A stretch of DNA of 61,637 nt from Allobosea sp. Leaf344 (lineage in GTDB: Bacteria > Pseudomonadota > Alphaproteobacteria > Rhizobiales > Beijerinckiaceae). Shown here piece after piece: positions 1 to 9,200 of this stretch. Below the pieces are notes generated by a model. That model searched no databases. It had not been told where the DNA came from and was given only the letters and a program-made list of their open reading frames with translations. Made by a program: the position numbers and the translations under genes. The stretch lies in contig NZ_LMRT01000008.1 in assembly GCF_001426225.1 (NCBI RefSeq), positions 1-61,637 on the forward strand, in the 5' to 3' direction. The first letter of the stretch is position 1. Every line of letters begins with the position of its first letter.

Positions 1-1434
1 GCCGCCGATGGTCTTGCCCAGGCACAGAGCGAGCCTGTGCTTGGTGCTCTCGAAATCCTGGCTGGCCAGCAGCTCGCGCAGATACACCGTCTCGCGCTTG
101 GCGTTGGGCAGCTCGACGCCGATCGCGTTCTTGCCGGGGATCACCGCCACGCGCGCCGAGATCGCGCTCATCGAGCGGGCGATGTCGTCGGCCAGCGAGA
201 TCACCCGCGAGGACTTCGTCCCCGGCGCGGGCTCGAGCTCGTAAAGCGTCACGACGGGGCCGGGGCGGACCTGGGTGATCTCGCCGCGCACGCCGAAATC
301 CTCCAGCACCCCTTCCAGCAGCGTCGCGTTCTGTTCGAGCGCATCGGTCGAGATCGAGGTCGCCGGCAGCTTTTTCGGCTCGGCGAGATAGGTCAGGGGC
401 GGCAGTTCGAAGCCTTCGGCGAGGAGCGAGGGCTGGGCCTCGCGCTGGATGCGCTTGCCGGGCTTGGGCGCGGCCGGCGGAGCGGTGACGCGCGGCGCGT
501 TGAGATCGCGCAGATCCTGCGCGTCGTCATCGTAGAAGGGCGCGTCCTCCGGGGCGGGGCGCGCCCCGGGCAGCGGCTCGGGAGCGAAGGCCGGTGCCTG
601 GCGGGCCGCCGCCTCGCCGAATTGCGGCTCTCGGCGGACGCGGCCCATCGCCGGAGCGGGTTCCATGGCGCGGCCGACGCCGCTCGCCACGGGCTGCGGC
701 GCATGCGGCAGGCGGCGCAGGATCATGCCGCGCAGCGCCATCGCGCCATGGGCCAGCCAACCGATCAGGATGACCGCGAGGCCGGGCTCGTCGTCGCGCC
801 GCTCCTCGGTCTCGCTCCAGGATTCATCCTCCTCCTCGCTCTCATGCAGCGGATCCTCGTCGGTGACGAAGCCGAAGCCGGCCGCCGCGGTGATGGAGAG
901 GATGGCGATGCCGGCATAGAGGAAGCCGACGAGGCTGCCGAGCGCCTGGCCGGCGATGCCGACGAGGTTGCGGGTGCCGAAGAGCAGCCCGTCGCCGATG
1001 ACGCCGCCCATGCCGGTCGGCAGCGGCCAGCGCGGCGTGGCCGGCAGGGCGCTGGCGACGGCGCCGGTGGCGGCGATGCCGATGATCCAGAGCCCGAGCT
1101 TGAGCGCGCCGCGGTCGAAGATGTGGAACCGCATCAGCCGCAGCGACCAGATCACCGGCGGGAAGAGCAGCGCCACCACGCCGAGCCCGAGCAGCTGCAT
1201 CATCAGATCGGCGAGCATGGCGCCGGGCCGGCCGAGCCAGTTGCGGACCGCGCCGCTGGTGGCGTTGTTGAGGCTGGGATCGTCGACCGACCAGGTCGCG
1301 AGCGCGATGGCGATCGCGCCGGTCAGCGCGAGCAGGCCCAGCCCGGTGATCTCGGCGGCGCGTCGCGACAGAAACTCCCGCGCCGGGTCGGGCAGGCGGT
1401 CCATCAGCGAGGAAGAACGTCGGATCGTGCGCAT
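1..1434 (-). CDS. ftsK: DNA translocase FtsK, amino-terminal part (cut by window edge)
   Basis: FtsK/SpoIIIE septal DNA pump, which clears and resolves chromosome ends during division. Only the first 478 codons are present; the reading frame runs off the left edge without a stop. Residues about 20-190 contain several hydrophobic membrane segments, residues about 200-320 form a low-complexity Pro/Ala/Arg/Glu linker, and from about 330 the start of the motor module is readable (YELEPAPGTK, RVAVIPGKNAIGVELPN, ending LCLGKTIGG, just before the expected Walker A). The start is the ATG giving MRTIRRSSSL, just before the first membrane segment. A CtrA-type box lies 90 bases upstream. FtsK next to amtB-glnK is a familiar rhizobial arrangement. 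Confidence 0.93.
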   Translation of the reverse strand, partial: MRTIRRSSSLMDRLPDPAREFLSRRAAEITGLGLLALTGAIAIALATWSVDDPSLNNATSGAVRNWLGRPGAMLADLMMQLLGLGVVALLFPPVIWSLRLMRFHIFDRGALKLGLWIIGIAATGAVASALPATPRWPLPTGMGGVIGDGLLFGTRNLVGIAGQALGSLVGFLYAGIAILSITAAAGFGFVTDEDPLHESEEEDESWSETEERRDDEPGLAVILIGWLAHGAMALRGMILRRLPHAPQPVASGVGRAMEPAPAMGRVRREPQFGEAAARQAPAFAPEPLPGARPAPEDAPFYDDDAQDLRDLNAPRVTAPPAAPKPGKRIQREAQPSLLAEGFELPPLTYLAEPKKLPATSISTDALEQNATLLEGVLEDFGVRGEITQVRPGPVVTLYELEPAPGTKSSRVISLADDIARSMSAISARVAVIPGKNAIGVELPNAKRETVYLRELLASQDFESTKHRLALCLGKTIGG

Positions 1435-1523
1435 GCTCTGGGGCCGTTTGGGCTGGTGGCCATGATGGCAAGGGCCGGAGGGAGATCGCGATCCGGCCTG
1501 TCCCGCACGTTAGGAAGCGCAGG

Positions 1524-1538
1524 TTAAGACCCGCTTAA
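1524..1538. promoter_or_regulatory. Candidate CtrA binding box upstream of ftsK
   Basis: The sequence TTAAGACCCGCTTAA matches the full CtrA consensus TTAA-N7-TTAA exactly and sits inside a wider dyad (GGTTAAG...CTTAACC). It lies 90 bases upstream of the ftsK start codon in a non-coding gap, in a genome type where CtrA controls cell-cycle genes. Binding itself is inferred. Confidence 0.6.
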
Positions 1539-1577
1539 CCTTGGGCGTCGATCGGCGCCCGCGGGGCAGCGGGCACG

Positions 1578-1606
1578 AAAAACCCCGGCGGTCTCCCGCC
1601 GGGGCC
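1578..1606 (-). terminator. Rho-independent terminator of glnK-amtB
   Basis: On the minus strand a G+C-rich stem (CCCCGGCGG paired with CCGCCGGGG, short loop) is followed by five T residues. It lies about 40 bases past the amtB stop codon, so it should end the glnK-amtB transcript before ftsK. Confidence 0.85.
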
Positions 1607-1642
1607 TCGATGTTTCACGTGAGTCGGGCCGCGCGGGCCGGC

Positions 1643-3112
1643 TCAGGAATGATAGGCGCGCTCGCCATGCTCGGCGATGTCGAGGCCTTCGCGCTCCTGG
1701 TCGGGGGCGATGCGCAGGCCGATGACGACGTCGACGATCTTGTAGAGGATCAGCGAGCCGACGCCGCTGAACACCAGGGTGAACAGCACAGCCTTGATCT
1801 GCGCCATCACGGCCGTGCCGAACTCATAGGTGCCGACCGCGAGTTCGCCGGGCTTGCTGGTGTAGTCGGGGATGCCGGCGCCGCCGAGATCGACATTGAC
1901 CAGGATGCCGGTGGCGATCGCGCCGATGATGCCGCCGATGCAATGGATGCCGAAGACATCGAGCGAATCATCGTAGCCGAGGGCGTTCTTCACCGTCGAG
2001 CAGAAGACGAAGCAGACCCCGCCGGCGACGAAGCCGAGGATGATCGAGCCCATCGGTCCGGCGAAGCCGGCCGCCGGGGTGACGGCGACCAGCCCGGCGA
2101 CCGCGCCCGAGACCATGCCGAGCATCGAGGGCTTGCCCTTGACCGCCCATTCCACGAAGAGCCAGGCGACGGCCGCCGCCGCGGTGGCGACGAAGGTGTT
2201 GACCATGGCGAGCGCCGCCGTGCCGTTGGCTTCGAGGTTCGAGCCGGCATTGAAGCCGAACCAGCCGACCCAGAGCAGAGCCGCGCCGATCAGGGTCATG
2301 GTCAGCGAATGCGGCGCCATCAGCTCCTTGCCGTAGCCGATGCGCTTGCCGAGCAGGATGCAGCCGACCAGGCCGGCGATCCCCGCATTGATGTGCACGA
2401 CCGTGCCGCCGGCGAAATCCAGCGCACCCCATTTGAAGAGCATGCCGGCATCGGCGTTGACCGCGTCGAGCGCGGCCTGCGCCGCGGCCTTGCCGTCGGC
2501 GGGGGCATCGGCGAGCGCCTTGGCGGCGGCGGCGACGACGTCGGGACCACCCCAGTACCAGACCATATGGGCCATCGGGAAATAGATGAAGGTGACCCAG
2601 AGCACCGTGAACAGCAGCAGGGCCGAGAACTTCATGCGCTCCGCGAAGGCGCCGACGATCAGCGCCGGGGTGATGCAGGCGAAGGTCATCTGGAAGCAGA
2701 CATAGACGAATTCCGGGATGACCACGCCGTTGGAGAAGGTCGCGGCCACGGTCGTCGCGTCGACGCCGCGCAGGAAGGCCTTGGAGAAGCCGCCGACGAA
2801 ATCGTTGAGGCCGCCGCCATTGGTGAAGGCGAGGGAATAGCCGAAGACGATCCACATCAGCGAGACGATGCAGACGATGGCGAAGACCTGGGTCAGCACC
2901 GACAGCATGTTCTTGCTGCGCACCAGGCCGCCATAGAAGAGGGCGAGGCCGGGAATGGTCATCAGCAGGACCAGCACGGTCGAGGTCATCATGAAGGCGA
3001 CGTCGCCCTTGTTGGGCACGGGGGCGGCCGGCGCCTGGGCCAGCGCGGTGCCGGCGCAGCCGGCGAGGGCCAGCCCGGCCAGACCCGCCCGGAGAGAGGT
3101 CTTGAAGGTCAT
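1643..3112 (-). CDS. amtB: Ammonium transporter AmtB
   Basis: Amt/Rh-family ammonium channel of the inner membrane, 489 aa. A cleavable signal-like segment (MTFKTSLRAGLAGLALAGCAGTALAQ) precedes eleven expected membrane helices, starting with the diagnostic stretch TIPGLALFYGGLVRSKNMLS. Other Amt hallmarks are FGFNAGSNLEANGTAA and DSLDVFGIHCIGGIIGAI (twin-His pore region). It lies 29 bases downstream of glnK on the same strand, so the pair is probably one operon: GlnK blocks AmtB when nitrogen is plentiful. The carboxy-terminal tail DQEREGLDIAEHGERAYHS is the conserved cytoplasmic GlnK contact region. A strong terminator follows. Confidence 0.97.
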   Translation of the reverse strand: MTFKTSLRAGLAGLALAGCAGTALAQAPAAPVPNKGDVAFMMTSTVLVLLMTIPGLALFYGGLVRSKNMLSVLTQVFAIVCIVSLMWIVFGYSLAFTNGGGLNDFVGGFSKAFLRGVDATTVAATFSNGVVIPEFVYVCFQMTFACITPALIVGAFAERMKFSALLLFTVLWVTFIYFPMAHMVWYWGGPDVVAAAAKALADAPADGKAAAQAALDAVNADAGMLFKWGALDFAGGTVVHINAGIAGLVGCILLGKRIGYGKELMAPHSLTMTLIGAALLWVGWFGFNAGSNLEANGTAALAMVNTFVATAAAAVAWLFVEWAVKGKPSMLGMVSGAVAGLVAVTPAAGFAGPMGSIILGFVAGGVCFVFCSTVKNALGYDDSLDVFGIHCIGGIIGAIATGILVNVDLGGAGIPDYTSKPGELAVGTYEFGTAVMAQIKAVLFTLVFSGVGSLILYKIVDVVIGLRIAPDQEREGLDIAEHGERAYHS

Positions 3113-3141
3113 GTCTTGAACTCCTGGAATGGCGCGAAGGC

Positions 3142-3572
<431 letters not shown>

Positions 3573-3704
3573 AATTCAAGGCGCATGCCAACTCCCGCGC
3601 TGCAGCAAGACTGGCAGAACGGGGGCAACGGCGGCGAAAACAGGGAATGGGACCGGGCTTCTGCCTAGGAAAGCGGCAGATGATCGCGAATTAGGCGCCA
3701 GCCG

Positions 3705-4574
3705 TCATGACCTACGGTCAGGACGGGGACGGACCAGCCCTTCCTGTGCGACGGAAGCGACCAGCCGTCCCGCTCGGTCGAAGACCAGCCCGCGGGAAAA
3801 ACCGCGCGCGCCGGACGAGGAAGGGCTGTCCTGAGCGTAAAGCAGCCATTCATCGGCGCGGAACGGGCGGTGGAACCACAGCGCATGGTCGAGGCTGGCG
3901 CCCTGGATATCGGGATCGAAGACCGTCTTGCCATGGGCGATGAGGCTCGAATCGAGCAGCATCAGGTCTGAGGCATAGGCGAGCACGCTCTGATGGATCG
4001 CCGGATCGTCCGGCAGGGGCTGGGTGGCCTTGATCCAGACGTTGAATTTCGGCTCGCGGCCGCCGCTGCCGGCATAGCGTTCGAGCTCGACCGGCCTGAT
4101 CTCGATCGGCCGCTCGCGCAGGTAATAGGCGCGCACCGCGGCGGGCATGCGCGGCAGGATCGTCTCGCGCATCGCGTCGCGGTCGGGCAGATCCTCCGGC
4201 ATCGGCACCTCGGGCATCGGCATCTGGTGGTCGTAGCCCTCCTCCGCGGCCTGGAAGGAGGCGGACATGGCGAAGATCGCCTCGCCCTTCTGGATCGCCA
4301 GCACGCGGCGCGTGGTGAAGGAGCGGCCGTCCCGCAGCCGGTCGACCTCGTAGATGATCGGCGTCTCGGGATCGCCGGGCAGCAGGAAATAGGCGTGCAG
4401 CGAATGGGGCTGGCGTTCCTCGACCGTCTTGCAGGCGGCATAGAGCGCCTGGCCGATGACCTGGCCGCCGAACACCCGCTGCCAGCCGACACGGGGGCTG
4501 CGACCCCGGAACAGATTGCGTTCCAGCGGCTCGAGGTCGAGGATCGACAGCAGAGAGTCGCTGATTTCCGACAT
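3705..4574 (-). CDS. tesB: Acyl-CoA thioesterase II (TesB family)
   Basis: Hydrolyses acyl-CoA to free fatty acid and CoA in the cytosol. The 289-residue product has the double hot-dog layout of TesB: first half with RNLFRGRSPRVGWQRVFGGQVIGQAL and HSLHAYFLLPGDPETPIIYEVDRLRDGRSFTTRRV, second half with LPDDPAIHQSVLAYASDLMLLDSSL and SLDHALWFHRPFRADEWLLYAQDSPS. The start MSEISDSLLSILDLE is chosen over an upstream in-frame ATG because family members begin near this position. It is divergent from the UbiH-type gene, with 150 bases between the starts. Confidence 0.93.
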   Translation of the reverse strand: MSEISDSLLSILDLEPLERNLFRGRSPRVGWQRVFGGQVIGQALYAACKTVEERQPHSLHAYFLLPGDPETPIIYEVDRLRDGRSFTTRRVLAIQKGEAIFAMSASFQAAEEGYDHQMPMPEVPMPEDLPDRDAMRETILPRMPAAVRAYYLRERPIEIRPVELERYAGSGGREPKFNVWIKATQPLPDDPAIHQSVLAYASDLMLLDSSLIAHGKTVFDPDIQGASLDHALWFHRPFRADEWLLYAQDSPSSSGARGFSRGLVFDRAGRLVASVAQEGLVRPRPDRRS

Positions 4575-4724
4575 GATGGGCAGCTCGCTGGACGGCAGGC
4601 AGGTGACAGGCTCGGCGGCAAGCCGCACAAGGCTCGCGCAGGGTGCATCAGCACCAAGCGGCGATCCGGCGTCAAGCCACCGCGCCGGCGAAGCCGCGGC
4701 GGGGAGCCCGAAGGGAGAGTTCTG

Positions 4725-5975
4725 ATGGCGTCGTCACAGCGTGCTGCGCGCGACAGGATCGCGATCGCCGGCGGCGGGATCGCCGGGTTGGCACTGGCGC
4801 TGGCCCTGAAACAGGCGCTGGGCGCGCGGTTCGAGATCCTGCTGGCCGATCCCGGGCTGGCCGCGGCGCCGCGCGGGGATAGTCGCGCCTATGCCGTCGC
4901 CGCCGCGGCGCAGAAGATGCTGGAGGCCCTGGGGGTCTGGGATGCGGTCGCGCCCACCGCCCAGCCGATGACCGAGATGGTGGTGACCGACAGCCGCAGC
5001 GGCGATGCGGTGCGCCCGGTGTTCCTGACCTTCGACGGCGAGGTCGAACCCGGTCAGCCCTTCGCCCATATGGTCGAGAACGCCGCGCTGCTGGCGGCGC
5101 TGCTCGCCGCCTGCCAGAGCGCCGGCGTCGTCCTGCGCGCCGAGGCCCTGCGCCGCTACGCCGCCGAGGAGGATCGAGCCATGCTCGTCTTCGCCGGCGG
5201 CGAGACGCTGCCGGCTGCTCTGCTGGTGGCGGCCGACGGCGCCCGGTCGAAGCTGCGGGAGCTGGCGGGAATCGGCTGGGTCGGCTGGGATTATCGGCAA
5301 TCCGGCATCGTCGCGACGCTGAGCCATGAACGGCCGCATCACGGCCGCGCGGTCGAGCATTTCCTGCCGTCCGGCCCCTTCGCGATCCTGCCGCTGCGCG
5401 ATGGCGGGACGCTCGGCCATCGCTCCTCGATCGTCTGGACCGAGCGGGCGGAGAACGTCCCGGCGCTGCTCTCTCTGGACCAGGCGGATGTGCTGGTCGA
5501 GATCGAGCGGCGCTTCGGGCTGGAGCTCGGCGAGATCGCCCTGGAGAGCCCGGTCAAGGCCTATCCGCTGGGCTTCGGCGTTGCCCGCTCCTTCGTCGCG
5601 GAGCGGCTGGCGCTGCTCGGCGACGCCGCCCATCTGATCCACCCGATCGCCGGGCAGGGCCTCAATCTCGGGCTGAAGGATGTCGCGGCGCTGGCCGAGA
5701 CGATCGTCGACGCGGCCCGGCTCGGGCTCGATCCCGGCTCGGCCGAGGTGCTGGCCGGCTATGAGCGGGCGCGCCGCTTCGACACGGTCGCGATGGGCGT
5801 CGTCACCGACGGGCTGAACCGGCTGTTCTCCAACGACGTCACGCCGGTCAGGCTGATGCGCGATCTCGGGCTCGGGCTGGTCGACCGGCTGCCGGGGCTG
5901 AAGCGCTTCTTCATCCGCGAGGCCTCCGGTCTCGCCGGCGAGACGCCGCGCCTGCCGAAGGGGCAGGCGCTCTGA
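4725..5975 (+). CDS. ubiH: UbiH/UbiF-family FAD-dependent ubiquinone hydroxylase
   Basis: Class A flavin monooxygenase, 416 aa, expected to hydroxylate the ring of a ubiquinone precursor. Visible motifs are the FAD Rossmann site IAIAGGGIAGLALALAL (about 12-28), the DG stretch LLVAADGARSKLREL near 170 and the second FAD motif GDAAHLIHPIAGQGLNLGLKD near 299. The ATG has a purine-rich ribosome site (GGGAGAG) just upstream. Which ring position is hydroxylated (UbiH, UbiF, UbiL or UbiM type) cannot be told from sequence reading alone. It converges on the Trm112-like gene with only 9 bases between the stops. Confidence 0.88.
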   Translation: MASSQRAARDRIAIAGGGIAGLALALALKQALGARFEILLADPGLAAAPRGDSRAYAVAAAAQKMLEALGVWDAVAPTAQPMTEMVVTDSRSGDAVRPVFLTFDGEVEPGQPFAHMVENAALLAALLAACQSAGVVLRAEALRRYAAEEDRAMLVFAGGETLPAALLVAADGARSKLRELAGIGWVGWDYRQSGIVATLSHERPHHGRAVEHFLPSGPFAILPLRDGGTLGHRSSIVWTERAENVPALLSLDQADVLVEIERRFGLELGEIALESPVKAYPLGFGVARSFVAERLALLGDAAHLIHPIAGQGLNLGLKDVAALAETIVDAARLGLDPGSAEVLAGYERARRFDTVAMGVVTDGLNRLFSNDVTPVRLMRDLGLGLVDRLPGLKRFFIREASGLAGETPRLPKGQAL

Positions 5976-5984
5976 TCGGCCGAA

Positions 5985-6185
5985 TCAGCCGTCGAGCTGG
6001 CGGGCCTCCTCCGGCAGCATGATCGGGATGCCGTCGCGAATGGGATAGGCGAGTTTCGCGGCGCGGCTGATCAGCTCCTGCTTCGCCGCATCATATTCCA
6101 ACGTGGTCTTCGTCACCGGGCAGACCAGGATTTCCAGGAGTTTTGGGTCGATCCGGGTGGCGGGGCTGTCGGGGCTGGTCTGCAT
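5985..6185 (-). CDS. Trm112 family small protein
   Basis: A 66-residue protein of the Trm112/YcaR family ([28 protein letters not shown]...[18 protein letters not shown]). In eukaryotes and archaea Trm112 activates methyltransferases; the bacterial role is unsettled. Only one cysteine remains, in LVCPVT, so the zinc knuckle of longer homologues is not complete, as is usual for short bacterial members. It lies 57 bases downstream of the large glutamate dehydrogenase gene on the same strand and may be cotranscribed. Confidence 0.88.
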   Translation of the reverse strand: MQTSPDSPATRIDPKLLEILVCPVTKTTLEYDAAKQELISRAAKLAYPIRDGIPIMLPEEARQLDG

Positions 6186-6242
6186 GGTTCTGGCCTTTCG
6201 GGTGAAATGGGGCCCTGCGCCGCATGGCGCAGGGTGGGATGA

Positions 6243-9200
6243 TCAGCGCCGCGGCAGATCGGCCAGCATGCCGGCCGCGACCATCAGCTTCGGCAGGGAC
6301 AGGCCCGACATGGCGATGGCGTTGACGGTGCTGCGCGTGCGCTCCGCCTCGGCCCCGCGCCGCTGCAGCCAATCCTCGAGCGCCTCGGGCCCGGCGGCGG
6401 CGGCCGCGATCTCCTGGGTCAGGCCGGCATGGGCGTCGATGAGCGTCTCCACGGCGCGGTCGCGGGCGAGATGCTCGTAATCATCGGTCGCGGGGACAGC
6501 CAGCGCCGCCTCCTCGAGATGCGACAGGCCGAAGACCGAATCGACACCGAAATGAATGCGCGCGACCTCGCCGATGCTGCGGCCGGTGCGCTGCGCGATG
6601 TCGACGATATCCGTGGCCTGGGCGAGAGCCGGCAGGCTGGCGACGCGGCTCGCCAGCATCTCCGGCACGCCCTGGGCGGTCAGCACCGCGATGCGCGCCG
6701 TGCGCGCCTGGGCGACCGGCTGCGGCAGGATCGCCTCCAGCTCGGCGGCGAGCGCAGTCACGCCCGCGGCGTAATGCGAGACCGTCGCCTCGATCGCGCC
6801 CGGTCTGGCGACGCCCCGCCGCAGGAACCAGCGCATCCGGTCGGTGACGAGGTCCTGCGCGTCGCGGTAGAGGCCGAGCTGGATCGCGCCGGGGATCTGC
6901 GCGTCGAGCGCGTCGATGGCGCCGTTCAGGGCGATCAGGTCGAAGGAATCGCGGGCGATCGCGTAGGCCGCCGCGATCTCCGGCGCCTGCGCCCGGGCCT
7001 GGTCCATCAGCGAGGTCACGATGGCGGGACCGCCGCGATTGATGATGGCGTTGGCGAGCTGGGTCGCGACGATCTCGCGGCGCAGCCTGTGGCTGGCGAT
7101 GTCGGCGGCGTAGCCCTCGCGCAGCGCCCGCGGGAAATAGCGGATCAGCTCGCTGTTGAGATAGGGATCGTCGGGGATGGCGGATTCCAACAGCGCATCG
7201 TGCAAAGCGAGCTTGGCATAGGCGAGCAGCACCGAGAGCTCGGGCCGCGTCAGCGCCTCGCCCCGCTTCTCGCGCTCGGCCAGCACCGCGTCGCTCGGCA
7301 GATATTCGACCGTCCGGTCGAGCCGCCCGGCCCCTTCCAGCGTCTGCATCAGCCGCCGCATCGCCGGGATCGCGGCGGTGCCCTGGGCCTCCGTCAGGGA
7401 GAGCGCGAGCGTCTGCAGGTAGTTGTTGCGCAGGACGAGCAGGCCGACCTCGTCGGTCATGGTGGCGAGCAGGGCGTTGCGGGCCCCCTCCTCCAGCCGC
7501 CCCTGCCGCACCGGATCGGCGAGCGCGATCTTGATGTTGACCTCGACGTCGGAGGTGTTGACCCCGGCCGAGTTGTCGATCGCGTCGGTGTTGAGCCTGA
7601 CGCCGTTGCGCGCCGCCTCGATGCGGCCGCGCTGCGTCGCGCCGAGATTGGCACCCTCGCCGATGACGCGGGCCCGGATCTCCTGGCCGGTAATGCGGAT
7701 CGCGTCATTGGCGCGGTCGCCGACCTCGGCATCGGTCTCGTCGCTGGCGCGGATATAGGTGCCGATGCCGCCGAACCAGAGCAGGTCGACGCGCGCCTTC
7801 AGGATGGCGCTCATCAATTCGGGCGGCGTCACCTCGGCGCGGGGCAGATCGAGCAAAGCCTGCATCTCCGGCGAGAGCGGGATGCTCTTGGCCTGGCGGG
7901 AATAGACCCCGCCGCCCGCGGAGATCAGCGCCTTGTCGTAATCCTGCCAGGAGGAGCGCGGCAGCGCGAAGAGGCGCTGGCGCTCGGCCAGCGAGACGGC
8001 GGGATCGGGCGCGGGGTCGAGGAAGATGTCGCGATGGTCGAAGGCGGCGACCAGCCGGGTCGCGGGCGAGAGCAGCATGCCGTTGCCGAACACGTCCCCG
8101 GACATGTCGCCGACGCCGGCGACGGTGAAGGGCGTGGTCTGGATGTCGATGTCGACCTCGCGGAAATGCCGCTTCACCGCCTCCCAGGCGCCGCGGGCGG
8201 TGATGCCCATGCCCTTGTGGTCATAGCCCTGCGAGCCACCGGAGGCGAAGGCGTCGCCGAGCCAATGGCCCTTCTCCAGCGAAATGGCGTTGGCGGTGTC
8301 GGAGAAGGTCGCCGTGCCCTTGTCGGCGGCGACGACGAGATAGGGGTCGTCGCCATCATGGCGGACGGTGTCGGCCGGCGGCACCACAAGCTCGCCGTCG
8401 AGATTATCGGTCAGCTCCAGCAGCGTCCGCACGAAGATGCGGTAGCTCTCCGTCCCCTCCGCCAGCCAGGCCGCGCGGTCGCCGGGCGGGGGCAGCTGCT
8501 TCGGGAAGAAGCCGCCCTTGGCGCCGACGGGCACGATCACCGCATTCTTGACCTGCTGCGCCTTGACCAGGCCGAGCACCTCGGTGCGGAAATCCTGCGG
8601 GCGGTCGGACCAGCGCAGCCCGCCGCGAGCGACCTTGCCGAAGCGCATATGGATGCCTTCGACGCGCGGGGAATAGACGAAGATCTCGTAGAGCGGCCGG
8701 GGCAAGGGCAGGCCGTCGACGCGGGCGCAGTCGAATTTGAAGGAGATGGTGCTGCGCGCATAGCCATCCGCGCCGATCTGGAAGAAGTTGGTGCGCAGCC
8801 CGGCATCGATCAGGTTGACCAGGCGGCGCAGGATGCGGTCCTCGTCGAGGCTCGTCACCCCGTCGAGCGCCGTCTCGATCGCAGCCCTGTGCTCGGCCAT
8901 CCCGCTCTCGCGCGCGTCGGCGGACAGGCGGGGATCGAATTTCGCGATGAACAGCCGGACGAGCGCGGCGGCAATGCCGGCATGGCGGGTCAGCGCATCG
9001 GCGATGTAATCCTGCGCATAGGGCGCCCCGACCTGGCGCAGATAGCGCCCGAGCGCGCGCAGCAGCGCCGCCTCTCGCCAAGCCAGCCCCGCCGCCAGCA
9101 CGAGCTGGTCGAAGCGGTCGGATTCGGCGAGGCCGCGGAACTGCGCCATCAGCGCCGCCTCGATCGCGGGATCGAGCGTGGCGACGTCGATCGTGCCGCC

